NCBI RefSeq assembly: GCF_001548375.1
Contig: NZ_AP017295.1
Location: 4,994,501-5,058,500 of the forward strand
Source: Nostoc sp. NIES-3756
Lineage (GTDB): Bacteria; Cyanobacteriota; Cyanobacteriia; Cyanobacteriales; Nostocaceae
Reading direction: 5' to 3'
DNA: 64,000 nucleotides
This document shows, piece by piece, positions 29,265-37,783 of the stretch. The translations under genes were made by a program, and so were the position numbers. Each line of letters starts with the position of its first letter. Within the stretch, counting starts at the first letter, position 1. A model generated the notes under the pieces. The model searched no databases. It had not been told where the DNA came from and saw only the letters and a program-made list of their open reading frames with translations.

Positions 29265-29957
29265 TCAGCCAGTTTCCTTAATTAGCCTACCATCTTCTAT
29301 ATGAATGATGCGATCAGATATGTCTAAAATTCTACTATCATGAGTAACCATTAAAATGGCACAATTTTGCTCCTTGGCTAATAACTGCATCAGGTCAACA
29401 ACATTTCTACCTGATTTACTATCTAATGCCGCAGTCGGTTCATCAGCCAGAACTAATTTAGGATGCCGTACTAAAGCACGAGCAATAGCTACTCTTTGCT
29501 TTTGACCTCCAGATAGTTGAGATGGATAGTAATTTATTCGATTCCCTAATTTAACAGTATGCAGCATAGCTTCGGCTTTTCTACAAGCTTCCCTGGAAGA
29601 AATATTATTTTCTAAATCCAATGCTATTTGCACATTTTCACGAGCAGTTAAAAAATTAAGTAAATTATGAGATTGAAAAATATAGCCAATCTGCCGACGT
29701 ACTTGTAGTAACTGCTCATTATTAGCTCCATAAAGCTCGTGATTGATAAATTTTATATTTCCCTTCTGCACAGAACGTAATCCACCAATTAATGTAAGTA
29801 AAGTAGTTTTACCTGAACCTGATGGGCCAGTCATAGTAACAATTTCTCCAAATTTTATTTGCATGTTAATATCAAATAAAATTTGCTTTTTCAACCTTTG
29901 TTCACCAAAGTAATGGTTAACATGTTTGATGTCAACAATAAAATTTGTTCTGACCAT
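29265..29957 (-). CDS. DevA-type ATPase of the second exporter
   Basis: 230 residues. Walker A TGPSGSGKTT, signature LSGGQKQRVAIARAL and Walker B LVLADEPTAALD are all intact. It is a close paralogue of the ATPase at 7007-7756; the segment HVNHYFG-LKKQILFDIN aligns with HYFGSGSLRKQVLFDIN there. There is no C39 peptidase domain, so it cannot itself cleave double-glycine leaders. Last gene of the minus-strand DevB-DevC-DevA operon, 26 bp from the convergent REC-kinase. Confidence 0.92.
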   Translation of the reverse strand: MVRTNFIVDIKHVNHYFGEQRLKKQILFDINMQIKFGEIVTMTGPSGSGKTTLLTLIGGLRSVQKGNIKFINHELYGANNEQLLQVRRQIGYIFQSHNLLNFLTARENVQIALDLENNISSREACRKAEAMLHTVKLGNRINYYPSQLSGGQKQRVAIARALVRHPKLVLADEPTAALDSKSGRNVVDLMQLLAKEQNCAILMVTHDSRILDISDRIIHIEDGRLIKETG

Positions 29958-29976
29958 ACTAAATTATATAAATAAA

Positions 29977-31149
29977 TTAAAAAATATCTGCTGGATCTAC
30001 ACTACGCAGTTTATTTGTACATATAAAACCAGAAGCAAAGCACATTAAGATTATAAAAACTAGCACTAAACTTGCTTTATCTATACTCATAATAACTGGT
30101 AGGTTAGTCGCATCTTCTGCTATGTCATACAAAAATAGAGATAAGATAAAACCAGGTAGATAACCGAAAAAAGATAAGGACAAAGATTGGTTAAAAATTA
30201 TATTTAACAAATATTTATTTTTAAAACCCATTGCTTTAAGAGTTGCATATTCAGCTAAATGGCTAGCGATATTACTATAAAGAATTTGATAGACAACTAC
30301 TATACCAACAATGAATACCATAATCACCATCAATTGAAATACAAAACCTATAGGCGCTCGTGATTTCCAGTATTTTTTTTCCAAATCAATAAAATCTTGA
30401 TGCGTAATTACTATTACATCTTTAGGTAATTTAGCTGATAACTCATTTAAAACCTGCTGAGTGTTAGCATTAGATTTTAGTTTAATTAAGCCTATATCTA
30501 TATTTTTTCCTGAACGTTCTGGAAATATTTGAAAAAAACTAGAAGTACTTAAAATTAAATTTCCATCCACTCCAAAGGATGGGCCTAGACTAAATAAACC
30601 AGCAACTTTTACCTTATAACCAATTGATGAAGAATAGTTAAATAGCTCGACAATAACAGTTTTACCCTGATTAAACTCTTCAGCTATTGGGCCAAATTCA
30701 GTCCTGGATTTCTTATCAAATAAAACCATGTTTGGTAGTTGTAAGAGAATAAATTCTTGTTGAGAGATAGATATTTTTAAACTATTGCTAAATGGATCAA
30801 TAGCTAGAATGTATATTGGTGCTTTAATTCCATTAACCGAATTTTTTAATTTGGCGAACTGCATATATAACGGACTAACTGATTCCACACCATCACAACC
30901 TAATATCTGATATAAATACCAACGTGGAAAACTTTGATTTAAAGTCAAAGATTGATATTGATGACTCAGAATAAATAAATCACCCTGTAAGTTCTTATGT
31001 AGTTGCGTAGCACTAGTGTATAAAGCATCTTGAAAACCAATTTGTATAAACATTAATACCGTAATAAAAGCTATTCCTGTCAACGCTACGCAAAAACGAA
31101 CTTTTTGCCGAGCGAGTTGTAACCAACCTATAGGTATAGTTAGAATCAT
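29977..31149 (-). CDS. DevC-type permease of the second exporter
   Basis: 390 residues with the FtsX/MacB topology: one N-terminal helix (about 18-38), a long extracytoplasmic domain (about 40-262, with GLFSLGPSFGVDGNL) and three C-terminal helices (about 267-290, 312-342 and 360-382). YATLKAMGFKNKYLL marks the region before the last pair. Paralogous to 5792-6958, and the order with DevB upstream and DevA downstream is the same. Base composition is more AT-rich than the first copy. Confidence 0.9.
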   Translation of the reverse strand: MILTIPIGWLQLARQKVRFCVALTGIAFITVLMFIQIGFQDALYTSATQLHKNLQGDLFILSHQYQSLTLNQSFPRWYLYQILGCDGVESVSPLYMQFAKLKNSVNGIKAPIYILAIDPFSNSLKISISQQEFILLQLPNMVLFDKKSRTEFGPIAEEFNQGKTVIVELFNYSSSIGYKVKVAGLFSLGPSFGVDGNLILSTSSFFQIFPERSGKNIDIGLIKLKSNANTQQVLNELSAKLPKDVIVITHQDFIDLEKKYWKSRAPIGFVFQLMVIMVFIVGIVVVYQILYSNIASHLAEYATLKAMGFKNKYLLNIIFNQSLSLSFFGYLPGFILSLFLYDIAEDATNLPVIMSIDKASLVLVFIILMCFASGFICTNKLRSVDPADIF

Positions 31150-31207
31150 CCTTAAAATCCAAAGTCATAAAGATATGATTTATAATAAAAATAATTGAAA
31201 TTACTAT

Positions 31208-32395
31208 TTATATAGTAATGTTTACCTGCACTTGTAAGTTAGTTAAAGTAGTGATTTTCTGGTTTTCTTTCATATTATTAATCCGAATTTTGACTTCAAT
31301 TACTTTGTTATCGGTATCAGTTTGTAAATTGTTGAAAATATTTTGTTTACCGAGTTGTAAACCAATATCTGTAACAGTTCCATGCAATTTCGTTGGTAAT
31401 ACATCACTTGTAATAACAGCTGACTGACCTAGACGTATTTTTTTTATATCGGTCTCATAAATTTCTGCTACTACATACATTTGCTGTGTACGCCCTAAGT
31501 CGGCTATTCCTATATTGCTGATAATTTCTCCAGGACGAGTATTAATTTTGAGAAGTTGTCCAGTGATAGGCGATCGCACAGTACTTAATTCCAACTCTGC
31601 TTGAGCTTGCTTAACCGCAGCTTTTGTACTTTCAACAATAGCTTGAGCGGCTTCCACATCAGCCAAACGAACCTCTGTCATACTCTTCAACTTGGCTTTT
31701 GCTTCATTTAACTGCTGTTGAATAGTTTTGAGAGTCCGATGATGAGAAGCTTTGGCTTCCTGATATTGCTGTTGAGCGACTTTTAGCCGTAAATACTTTG
31801 CTTCGGCCTCAGAAGCCGAAATTGCTCCTAATTTGTATAATTGTTGATATCGCTGATTTTCACTGTCAACATTAGCTAACTCAGCCTCTAGGCGAACTAT
31901 TGTTGCTTGTTGTACAGAAGTTGCTCCATCTAAATCGGCTTCTAGACGAGCTATTGTTGCTTTCTGTGCAGAAATATCACCGGCTTTAGCCCCTGCTTTC
32001 ACTTGATTAAGACTAGCTTGTGCAACTAAGACCTGCTTTTTTGCCATTTCTAAAGCAGCAAGACGGGAATAATAACTATCAACAATAGCAACTATTTGTC
32101 CTTGACGTACCCAACTTCCTTGGTTGAAAAAAAATTTTGCTACTCGAACACCCCCTTGGGAATTAGGCGCAGATAGACGAATTACTTCTCCTTCCGGTTC
32201 TAAATAGCCTAAAGCAGTCACAACTTTTATGGTAGGTGAACTAGTAGGTGTCGGTGAGTCTACGTTTAATTTCAACTGCGATCGCCAAAAGCTATAGAGA
32301 GAAACTGTACTTGTAATGACAGCGATCGTAGCTGTCAACATTACTGACCACCAGACTAAAGGTTTTGTTGATGACTGTCTTTGTTTGTATACCAT
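31208..32395 (-). CDS. DevB-type membrane-fusion subunit of the second exporter
   Basis: 395 residues. One N-terminal membrane helix (about 14-34), a first lipoyl half (FFNQGSWVRQGQIVAIVD), a long Ala/Gln-rich hairpin (about 95-260) and a second lipoyl half (STVRSPITGQLLKINTRPGE). It is the periplasmic adaptor of the exporter and would dock to an outer-membrane TolC channel encoded elsewhere. The double-glycine peptide gene at 32647-32922 lies 251 bp upstream on the same strand, and two more peptide genes are divergent. Confidence 0.9.
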   Translation of the reverse strand: MVYKQRQSSTKPLVWWSVMLTATIAVITSTVSLYSFWRSQLKLNVDSPTPTSSPTIKVVTALGYLEPEGEVIRLSAPNSQGGVRVAKFFFNQGSWVRQGQIVAIVDSYYSRLAALEMAKKQVLVAQASLNQVKAGAKAGDISAQKATIARLEADLDGATSVQQATIVRLEAELANVDSENQRYQQLYKLGAISASEAEAKYLRLKVAQQQYQEAKASHHRTLKTIQQQLNEAKAKLKSMTEVRLADVEAAQAIVESTKAAVKQAQAELELSTVRSPITGQLLKINTRPGEIISNIGIADLGRTQQMYVVAEIYETDIKKIRLGQSAVITSDVLPTKLHGTVTDIGLQLGKQNIFNNLQTDTDNKVIEVKIRINNMKENQKITTLTNLQVQVNITI

Positions 32396-32646
32396 AATTA
32401 TTTATTCCTAGTTAGTGAGATTTTTAAGATTAATTCAAAAATTAAACTACTTAATGTCTTCATCTCATAAAACTAAGTTAATGAGTATTTAAGTTGCATA
32501 AAACCAAGGCTAAAGCCTTTACTACAAACCAATCAGCCTCGTAAAATAAATGATGATGAGCTTATTAACTGTCTTTCATTCTTACTTCTTGGCGGTTAGT
32601 AACTAAATCTATTGATTATTTTTATTTAGAAAATTTTATGCTCTAT

Positions 32647-32922
32647 TCATATTAGCCAGCGTAGAATTAATGCTTCTGCCTCAGATAGCATAATGACCCA
32701 ATTGATAGTTAATCGGGAAAAATCAAAAGTAAAGAGTTTATTATTATCGACATTAACTAGGCTAGGAAATGTATTGGATAAATTATTAATTCCATCATGA
32801 ACAGTGCTGAGTTCAACAATAGTATCACCCCCTAGCACAGTCTCAGCTTGCACATGATGTATCTCGTGGAAGAAATCAGACATACTAATTTCATGCAAGC
32901 CATAGATGTTTTTCTGATTCAT
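32647..32922 (-). CDS. Double-glycine leader peptide 1 (upstream of the exporter)
   Basis: 91 residues from the ATG at 32922 (AAAG before it); an upstream start at 32991 would break the leader alignment. The leader is exactly 32 residues, with Phe17 and a hydrophobic residue at 21, and ends ETVLGG. The 59-residue core begins DTIVELSTVHDGIN and holds DNNKLFTFDFSR-x4-NW, shared with peptides 2 and 3, then an extra hydrophobic tail (VIMLSEAEALILRWLI) that the others lack. It is a putative secreted peptide, reading toward DevB. No cysteine is left in the core, so lanthionine or disulfide rings are unlikely. Confidence 0.7.
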   Translation of the reverse strand: MNQKNIYGLHEISMSDFFHEIHHVQAETVLGGDTIVELSTVHDGINNLSNTFPSLVNVDNNKLFTFDFSRLTINWVIMLSEAEALILRWLI

Positions 32923-33372
32923 TGTTATCTTTCTGTAATTAAGAGTAAGGTGGATTTTTTCTACACAATGTTCTGCAATGATTAGACTCAAATAATAATT
33001 ATATTTTTATTGCTTGTGTTGCAACCAATTGTAAGCGAATATTTTTGAGAAGTCATTTCCGAAATCTGTAATATTTCGTGAAATATATTTTTAAAAATTT
33101 GTTTGAAAAATATTACCGATAACATCAAATTCTCTCAGCAAGCACAATATGTAATTAAAAGCCTAAGTTATTAAATAAATACTATTTATATAGAATAAAT
33201 CAAATTCTGAACTAGAATATGATTAAAAAAGTTAAAATAAATATCATTACATGAGACAATAAAGTTTTATTTGTGTCTTAAAAATTATTCAAAATAGTAG
33301 ATTTAGAAAAGTTATTTAGATATAATTCCATTAGATTGTAGTAAACCTATTAACTATAATTAAATCAAAATT
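32923..33372. other. AT-rich divergent promoter region of the peptide genes
   Basis: 450 bp between peptide 1 (minus) and peptide 2 (plus). It is very AT-rich with stops in all frames and many TATAAT-like words (for example near 33195 and 33352). It probably holds promoters for both directions. No operator repeat was clear. Confidence 0.5.
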
Positions 33373-33633
33373 ATGTCTAAAATTATAATTTCAGACTCAC
33401 CTTGTAATCGTATCAATACATTTATCCAAAAGCTAACTCCAGAGGAAGCAGACACTATATTAGGAGGTATGTATCCTTATGGATTTAAGATAATTAATAT
33501 TACCGATAGCGTTTCAATCAACACTGTCGGAGGAGATAATACAGTTGAAGCTGGTACAAATTCAATCAGTTACCACGATAATAAAATTCATACCATAGAC
33601 TATTCAAGGTCTAATATTAACAGATTTTATTAG
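33373..33633 (+). CDS. Double-glycine leader peptide 2
   Basis: 86 residues. The 32-residue leader shows Phe17 and ends LTPEEADTILGG, a classic double-glycine processing site with acidic residues before it, as in bacteriocin and Nif11-type leaders. The 54-residue core starts MYPYGFKIINITDSV and has HDNKIHTIDYSRSNINRFY at its C-terminus, matching peptides 1 and 3. The core has no Cys. It is divergent from peptide 1 and followed by peptide 3. Cyanobacterial proteins annotated as CTB-family bacteriocins have similar leaders, but I cannot confirm membership. Confidence 0.7.
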   Translation: MSKIIISDSPCNRINTFIQKLTPEEADTILGGMYPYGFKIINITDSVSINTVGGDNTVEAGTNSISYHDNKIHTIDYSRSNINRFY

Positions 33634-33765
33634 ACTTTAATCATTCCTGTTACTGAATTTCAAAAAGTTACTCATATAATTATTACATTCAACTGGGAGG
33701 AATAAAATCGATAATTATACTAAAAGTTATATTGCAGAAAAAATCTAATTATGTAACTTAAGACA

Positions 33766-34011
33766 ATGACTCAGATAGCAATTCCCTCAGCAATTTTTAC
33801 TAATTTAGGATTATTTTTTTACTACCTGTCACCATGTCAATCTGAGGCTATATCTGGAGGTTATACTTCTTTTACAGTAATGAACATAACTGATGGTATC
33901 AACACAGTTAATAATACATACAGAGGTGATTATTCGTTTAACTTCCACGATAATAAAATTTACACCGTAGATTATTCCAGATCCAATTACAATTGGTTTT
34001 TTGTCTGGTAA
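33766..34011 (+). CDS. Double-glycine leader peptide 3
   Basis: 81 residues. The leader is again 32 residues (Phe17; LSPCQSEAISGG). The 49-residue core begins YTSFTVMNITDGIN and ends with HDNKIYTVDYSRSNYNW followed by FFVW. Alignment with peptide 2 is clear along the core's second half, and peptide 1 shares the DGIN and NT(F/Y) steps too. It lies 132 bp after peptide 2 on the same strand and probably arose by duplication. Function unknown; export by the neighbouring DevBCA-type pump is an inference. Confidence 0.7.
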   Translation: MTQIAIPSAIFTNLGLFFYYLSPCQSEAISGGYTSFTVMNITDGINTVNNTYRGDYSFNFHDNKIYTVDYSRSNYNWFFVW

Positions 34012-34084
34012 CTGATGCGATTTGTTTCTTATTATGAAATATATATAGTAGTAGCGTGGCAAGGCTAATACTTAGATTTTTCAG

Positions 34085-34178
34085 AAATAAAATCGGATTA
34101 TTATATGTTGTTAATTGACAATTAGTAATGGTAACAACCAATGACCAATTAGCTATTACCCATTACCAATTACCATCT
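34085..34178. repeat. AATTACCAATTA-type repeats
   Basis: Words such as GACAATTAGTAATGG and CATTACCAATTACCA recur here; a related tract lies at 20352-20425 between cheW and cheR. Confidence 0.5.
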
Positions 34179-34179
34179 A

Positions 34180-35919
34180 TTAGTGAATATTTACTTCTTG
34201 CAATTGAGTTTCAAACTGCACATTTTCAGACATCCAAGACTTAGCTTTTTGATTTGCACTAATCACACTATAAGCTATCTTTTGGCTTTGGGGCTGTGGG
34301 CGTAACTTTTGCGTGTACTCATTGAGTTTAGCCTGGGCTTGAGCATATACAGGCGTATCTTGGGGAATTTTGTGCAGATACTTAACAGCTTTGTCAAAAT
34401 CACCAGCTAATGCTTGTTTACGGGCTTGGTGTAAAAAGTAAGCGGCTCTAATTTGACGTTTTTGATTATACTCAGCCAATTTTTTTTGTACTAAAGCACC
34501 AGCAGAACTTTCTTGAGGAATTTGGCGTAAATATTCTAATGCTGCGGAAAAGTCTCTAGCTTCGGCTTTGGCGTAAGCTTTGGCTAATAAGTCTTGTGTT
34601 TGTGCTTCAATATTGACATTGGCTTGTTTGACTAAATCGTTAATTTTAGTTTGCCAGTATGCAATATCTGGAACTTCGTTAGCAACACTGAGAACATCTG
34701 ACCATCTACTCTCAAGTAATGCTTGTTCAGCTAATGAATATTGTTTTGCTGCTGTTTGCCATTGTTGTTGCCATTCTTCGATGGTGGCTTGAGCATCTGG
34801 ATATACATTACTATGAGATGGGATTAATTTAGCAAGGGCGATCGCTTGTTGCAAATCCCCATCTTGATATTCTTTTGTAGCTTTATATAAAATTTCTGTT
34901 TCTGTATTAGCTGGAGAGTTACTCAACAATGAATAGGTTCCCAGTCCCATTAATATAGTGTTAACCGCCAAGCCGACTTTCATTCCCGTCAGTAGCGGTG
35001 ATACTGATTGGGAACTTGGTTGTACTGGGTTTTGTTCTATTTGCTGTGTTTGCAGTAGTTGCGGTAGGGAAGTTTCCCATTTCATCTGTTGAATTGCACG
35101 CAACACCTCAGCCGTAGACTGGAAACGTTCTTGGTAATTGTAGCGAACCATTTGGCTTAAGATAGCCGCCAAATAATCACTCACAGGTGTATCAGGAGTA
35201 CGCCAAATAATCTCATTACTATAAGGGTCTATTTTTAGTTGCAGTGGTTCTAAGCTGGTTAAAGCTTGAATTGCAATCATCCCTAAAGCATAGATATCAC
35301 TATTAATCTGCGTTTGCCCAATAAATTGCTCTGGGGGTATATATCCTAAGGAGGTAGCAGGAACCTGATAAATAGATAGCTCTTGGTCTATACCAAAATT
35401 GACTGACTGAATAGAACCAAAGTCAATCAAGACTAACTTACCATTAACAGCACGTCTAATTAAATTTTCTGGCTTAATATCGCAATGGATGACACCTTGC
35501 GAGTGAATAAATTCTAAAATAGTCAACGCATCTTCTAAGAATGAAATTACTTCATCTTCACGCCACAACGAACCCCAATTTTGAGCAATAGGCAATTCTG
35601 CTGTTAAAGCGTGTCCGGCGATGTACTCTTGTACCAAGTAAAAGCGCTCGTTTTCCTCAAAACAATTGATGAAGTTAGGAATTTGTGGGTGTTGTCCTAA
35701 ATGCTTGAGGGTTTCAGTTTCTGTAAGAAAACGTAGTCTAAGCGTATCTAGGTGGCTAGATAGAATACTATTAACCTTAAGTTGTTTAACAACACATTTA
35801 GGTTGATGTGGGTAATTTATATCTACAGCAATATATGTTTGTCCAAATACTCCTGAACCCAGGTTTTGGACAATTTGGTAGCGTGCTTGCAATACTTTCC
35901 CGATCATGTGGTGGTTCAT
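34180..35919 (-). CDS. Serine/threonine protein kinase with TPR-like C-terminus
   Basis: 579 residues. The kinase domain (about 10-275) has GSGVFGQTY (glycine loop), Lys in CVVKQLKV, a catalytic loop HCDIKPENL (Cys in place of Arg in HRD) and DFGS. A membrane helix (about 310-330) is followed by an Ala/Gln-rich helical region (about 335-560) with repeats such as AARDFSAALEYLRQIPQ and AGDFDKAVKYLHKIPQ, which are TPR-like. This is the common cyanobacterial receptor-kinase layout. The substrate is unknown. ATG 35907 is an alternative start. Confidence 0.9.
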   Translation of the reverse strand: MNHHMIGKVLQARYQIVQNLGSGVFGQTYIAVDINYPHQPKCVVKQLKVNSILSSHLDTLRLRFLTETETLKHLGQHPQIPNFINCFEENERFYLVQEYIAGHALTAELPIAQNWGSLWREDEVISFLEDALTILEFIHSQGVIHCDIKPENLIRRAVNGKLVLIDFGSIQSVNFGIDQELSIYQVPATSLGYIPPEQFIGQTQINSDIYALGMIAIQALTSLEPLQLKIDPYSNEIIWRTPDTPVSDYLAAILSQMVRYNYQERFQSTAEVLRAIQQMKWETSLPQLLQTQQIEQNPVQPSSQSVSPLLTGMKVGLAVNTILMGLGTYSLLSNSPANTETEILYKATKEYQDGDLQQAIALAKLIPSHSNVYPDAQATIEEWQQQWQTAAKQYSLAEQALLESRWSDVLSVANEVPDIAYWQTKINDLVKQANVNIEAQTQDLLAKAYAKAEARDFSAALEYLRQIPQESSAGALVQKKLAEYNQKRQIRAAYFLHQARKQALAGDFDKAVKYLHKIPQDTPVYAQAQAKLNEYTQKLRPQPQSQKIAYSVISANQKAKSWMSENVQFETQLQEVNIH

Positions 35920-36130
35920 GAGCTGGTTACTGAGTTAGTCCTTATATAAGTTTCGGTTTATTGTCTGCTGTTTCCGGAATAGCTCAAAGACAAATCGTTC
36001 TTATATAGAATCTTAAAATGCCAGCTTAGTTCCTTAAGTATTGTTACTCTCAGTAGACTGATTTTAATACTAAGCTTACCACCTATCTTTGGTTAACTGT
36101 CGCTTACGAATTACTACTATCGATAGACTA

Positions 36131-36162
36131 AATAGGAGTATACATCTAGTTGTACACCCCTA
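36131..36162 (-). terminator. Weak hairpin after the secreted protein gene
   Basis: Arms ATAGGAGTATAC and GTACACCCCTAT pair with G-T wobbles about 20 bp past the stop of the minus-strand gene at 36181. No long T-run follows, so it is only a possible terminator. Confidence 0.3.
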
Positions 36163-36180
36163 TCTATCTATAATTGATAA

Positions 36181-36648
36181 TTAAAACTGCACAGATTGAG
36201 CAGTACCTTCCAAATGAGTGATTTGATAGAATTGTGCTTGTCCTTGGCTGTACTTAGGTATGGTGTTAAAGCCATTAGTAGTGGTAATACCTTCAGTCAC
36301 AACTTTGGCTTGGTTAGTTTCTCCTAAGTTGACTGAAGGGATCAGCACGCTAAATGTACTAGAGCCAGTAGTTACCATAGGAGGGATTGTTACTGTGACT
36401 AATGTGCCAATTTTCAAGCCTACAGTCTGGATTTGATCTCCGGCAAATTGTAGTGTTTGTTTTCTATCTTTATACGTGAAGCGGGGACTACCATCAAAGC
36501 TAGAGGTTGAGTAGATAACTGTAATTCCGCCCCCATTTAGTTCATACAGATTCGGTGTATTTACTTCTAACGCATGAGATGGAGCCAGGGGTATTGTTGC
36601 CAAGCTGACACCGAGAGTTAATAGAGGAACTAAGTTTTTTGTTTGCAT
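36181..36648 (-). CDS. Secreted protein of unknown function
   Basis: 155 residues from the ATG at 36648. The first 27 residues form a signal peptide (LVPLLTLGVSLATIPLAPSHA, cleavage after SHA). The mature part is rich in Thr, Ser and Gly with alternating hydrophobic residues (TVGLKIGTLVTVTIPPMV), suggesting an all-beta domain. The longer start at 36705 would bury the signal peptide and is not favoured. No family was recognised. A MITE-like palindrome lies upstream. Confidence 0.7.
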   Translation of the reverse strand: MQTKNLVPLLTLGVSLATIPLAPSHALEVNTPNLYELNGGGITVIYSTSSFDGSPRFTYKDRKQTLQFAGDQIQTVGLKIGTLVTVTIPPMVTTGSSTFSVLIPSVNLGETNQAKVVTEGITTTNGFNTIPKYSQGQAQFYQITHLEGTAQSVQF

Positions 36649-36774
36649 ATGAAAAAATAGTTGGTTAACTTCGACACAACGAAATTGTTGGTGTCTAGTA
36701 ATCAACAGGAGTTTTAGATAAAGTTATGCTACTTATACTTAATTCCTTTAACCGTAAAAGGAACTTATGCGCTA

Positions 36775-36894
36775 ATCTGACTTTTCACGTCATGTAGAAA
36801 AGCTAACGCCAAAAAGGGAACAAGTAGAGACATTGCATACAAAGTCTCTACATTTGTAGTAGAGAGGTTTTTCAGATACTGCGAAAAGTCAGAT
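36775..36894. repeat. 120-bp MITE-like element with 12-bp terminal inverted repeats
   Basis: Ends are ATCTGACTTTTC (36775-36786) and GAAAAGTCAGAT (36883-36894), perfect inverted repeats. Inside is GTAGAGAC...GTCTCTAC, a degenerate form of the GTAGAGACGTTGCATGCAA repeat common in Nostocales, and CTCTAC/GTAGAG. There is no coding capacity and no clear target-site duplication. It fills most of the gap 36649-36960. Confidence 0.65.
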
Positions 36895-36960
36895 GTGTAA
36901 GTCCTACCTTAATTCAGTAATGTCGTGATTTTTATTCAAAATCTGAATGTGACTATGCAA

Positions 36961-37647
36961 CTATGCAGATTGAATAGTTTTTTGTCTACGTTTCATCCAA
37001 AACCCTATAGCCGCAACAACCGCTATCCCACTAACAGAAACAGGTTCAGGGGTAGCTTGAAGTTCGCTTGTAACACTCGTGACATAGATTCCGTTCCCAA
37101 AGTCGTCTTCAAAACGCAAAAGTGTCCCAACGGCTAACTGTCCATCTTCTTGCTCGAATAAATTTCCTGTTCCTATACCTGTAAAATCAGAGTTAAAATT
37201 CAAGCCCAACAATGTAGTGACAAAATTATCTTCACTGATTTTCTCATCCTCTACAAAAACAAGAATATCACCACTAAATCCAGGTAGTTCAGGAAATATA
37301 AAAGCTTCAGCTAAGTCAGTTAGCGCTAAATCAGACAAAGTTCTTACAATATCGTTATTAGAATTACGTAAGTTGATTGTCCAAGATTCAAGGTCTACAA
37401 TATCATCATTTGCTGGCAACTGGTCTACATCGACTACGTAAGTACCATCAAAAGAACCACCTGCCAATTGCGAAATTAGCCCATCTACATCAGTAGAAAA
37501 AGGTTCATTGGCAAATGTTCCACTCAACTTAAATTGTTGGAAATTTGCAGCACTAGCAGCGCTCGTCATAGCGGCAAGAATCGAAATACTTACAGATGTA
37601 GCCGCGATCGCTTGATATAATTTTTTTATGTGTGTAGTGATAGTCAT
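36961..37647 (-). CDS. PEP-CTERM sorting-domain protein
   Basis: 228 residues from the ATG at 37647. An N-terminal signal peptide (about 1-36, ending ASAA) is followed by a beta-rich domain and a C-terminal PEP-CTERM tail: TPEPVS, a hydrophobic helix (GIAVVAAIGFWM) and a basic cluster KRRQK. Such tails are handled by exosortase, and the mature protein is anchored or released at the surface. The mature domain has no recognised function. A 5' extension to 37701 is possible but would precede the signal peptide. Confidence 0.85.
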   Translation of the reverse strand: MTITTHIKKLYQAIAATSVSISILAAMTSAASAANFQQFKLSGTFANEPFSTDVDGLISQLAGGSFDGTYVVDVDQLPANDDIVDLESWTINLRNSNNDIVRTLSDLALTDLAEAFIFPELPGFSGDILVFVEDEKISEDNFVTTLLGLNFNSDFTGIGTGNLFEQEDGQLAVGTLLRFEDDFGNGIYVTSVTSELQATPEPVSVSGIAVVAAIGFWMKRRQKTIQSA

Positions 37648-37783
37648 ATATTTGGTTATTTCAACAGTAAAGTTCAAAAATCGCTTTAATGCAGTTTCCA
37701 CAAACGATGCTACCAGTATTCTTACTAGTAATTTTTTAAATATTTCTTAAGTGTAGCCACTTAATTTAACTTGAGTTCTACAG

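Noticed and set aside
34580..34792. Plus-strand frame within the Ser/Thr kinase gene
   Set aside because: Shadow of the TPR-like coding region; Cys/Ser-rich readout is typical of reversed Ala/Gln-rich sequence.
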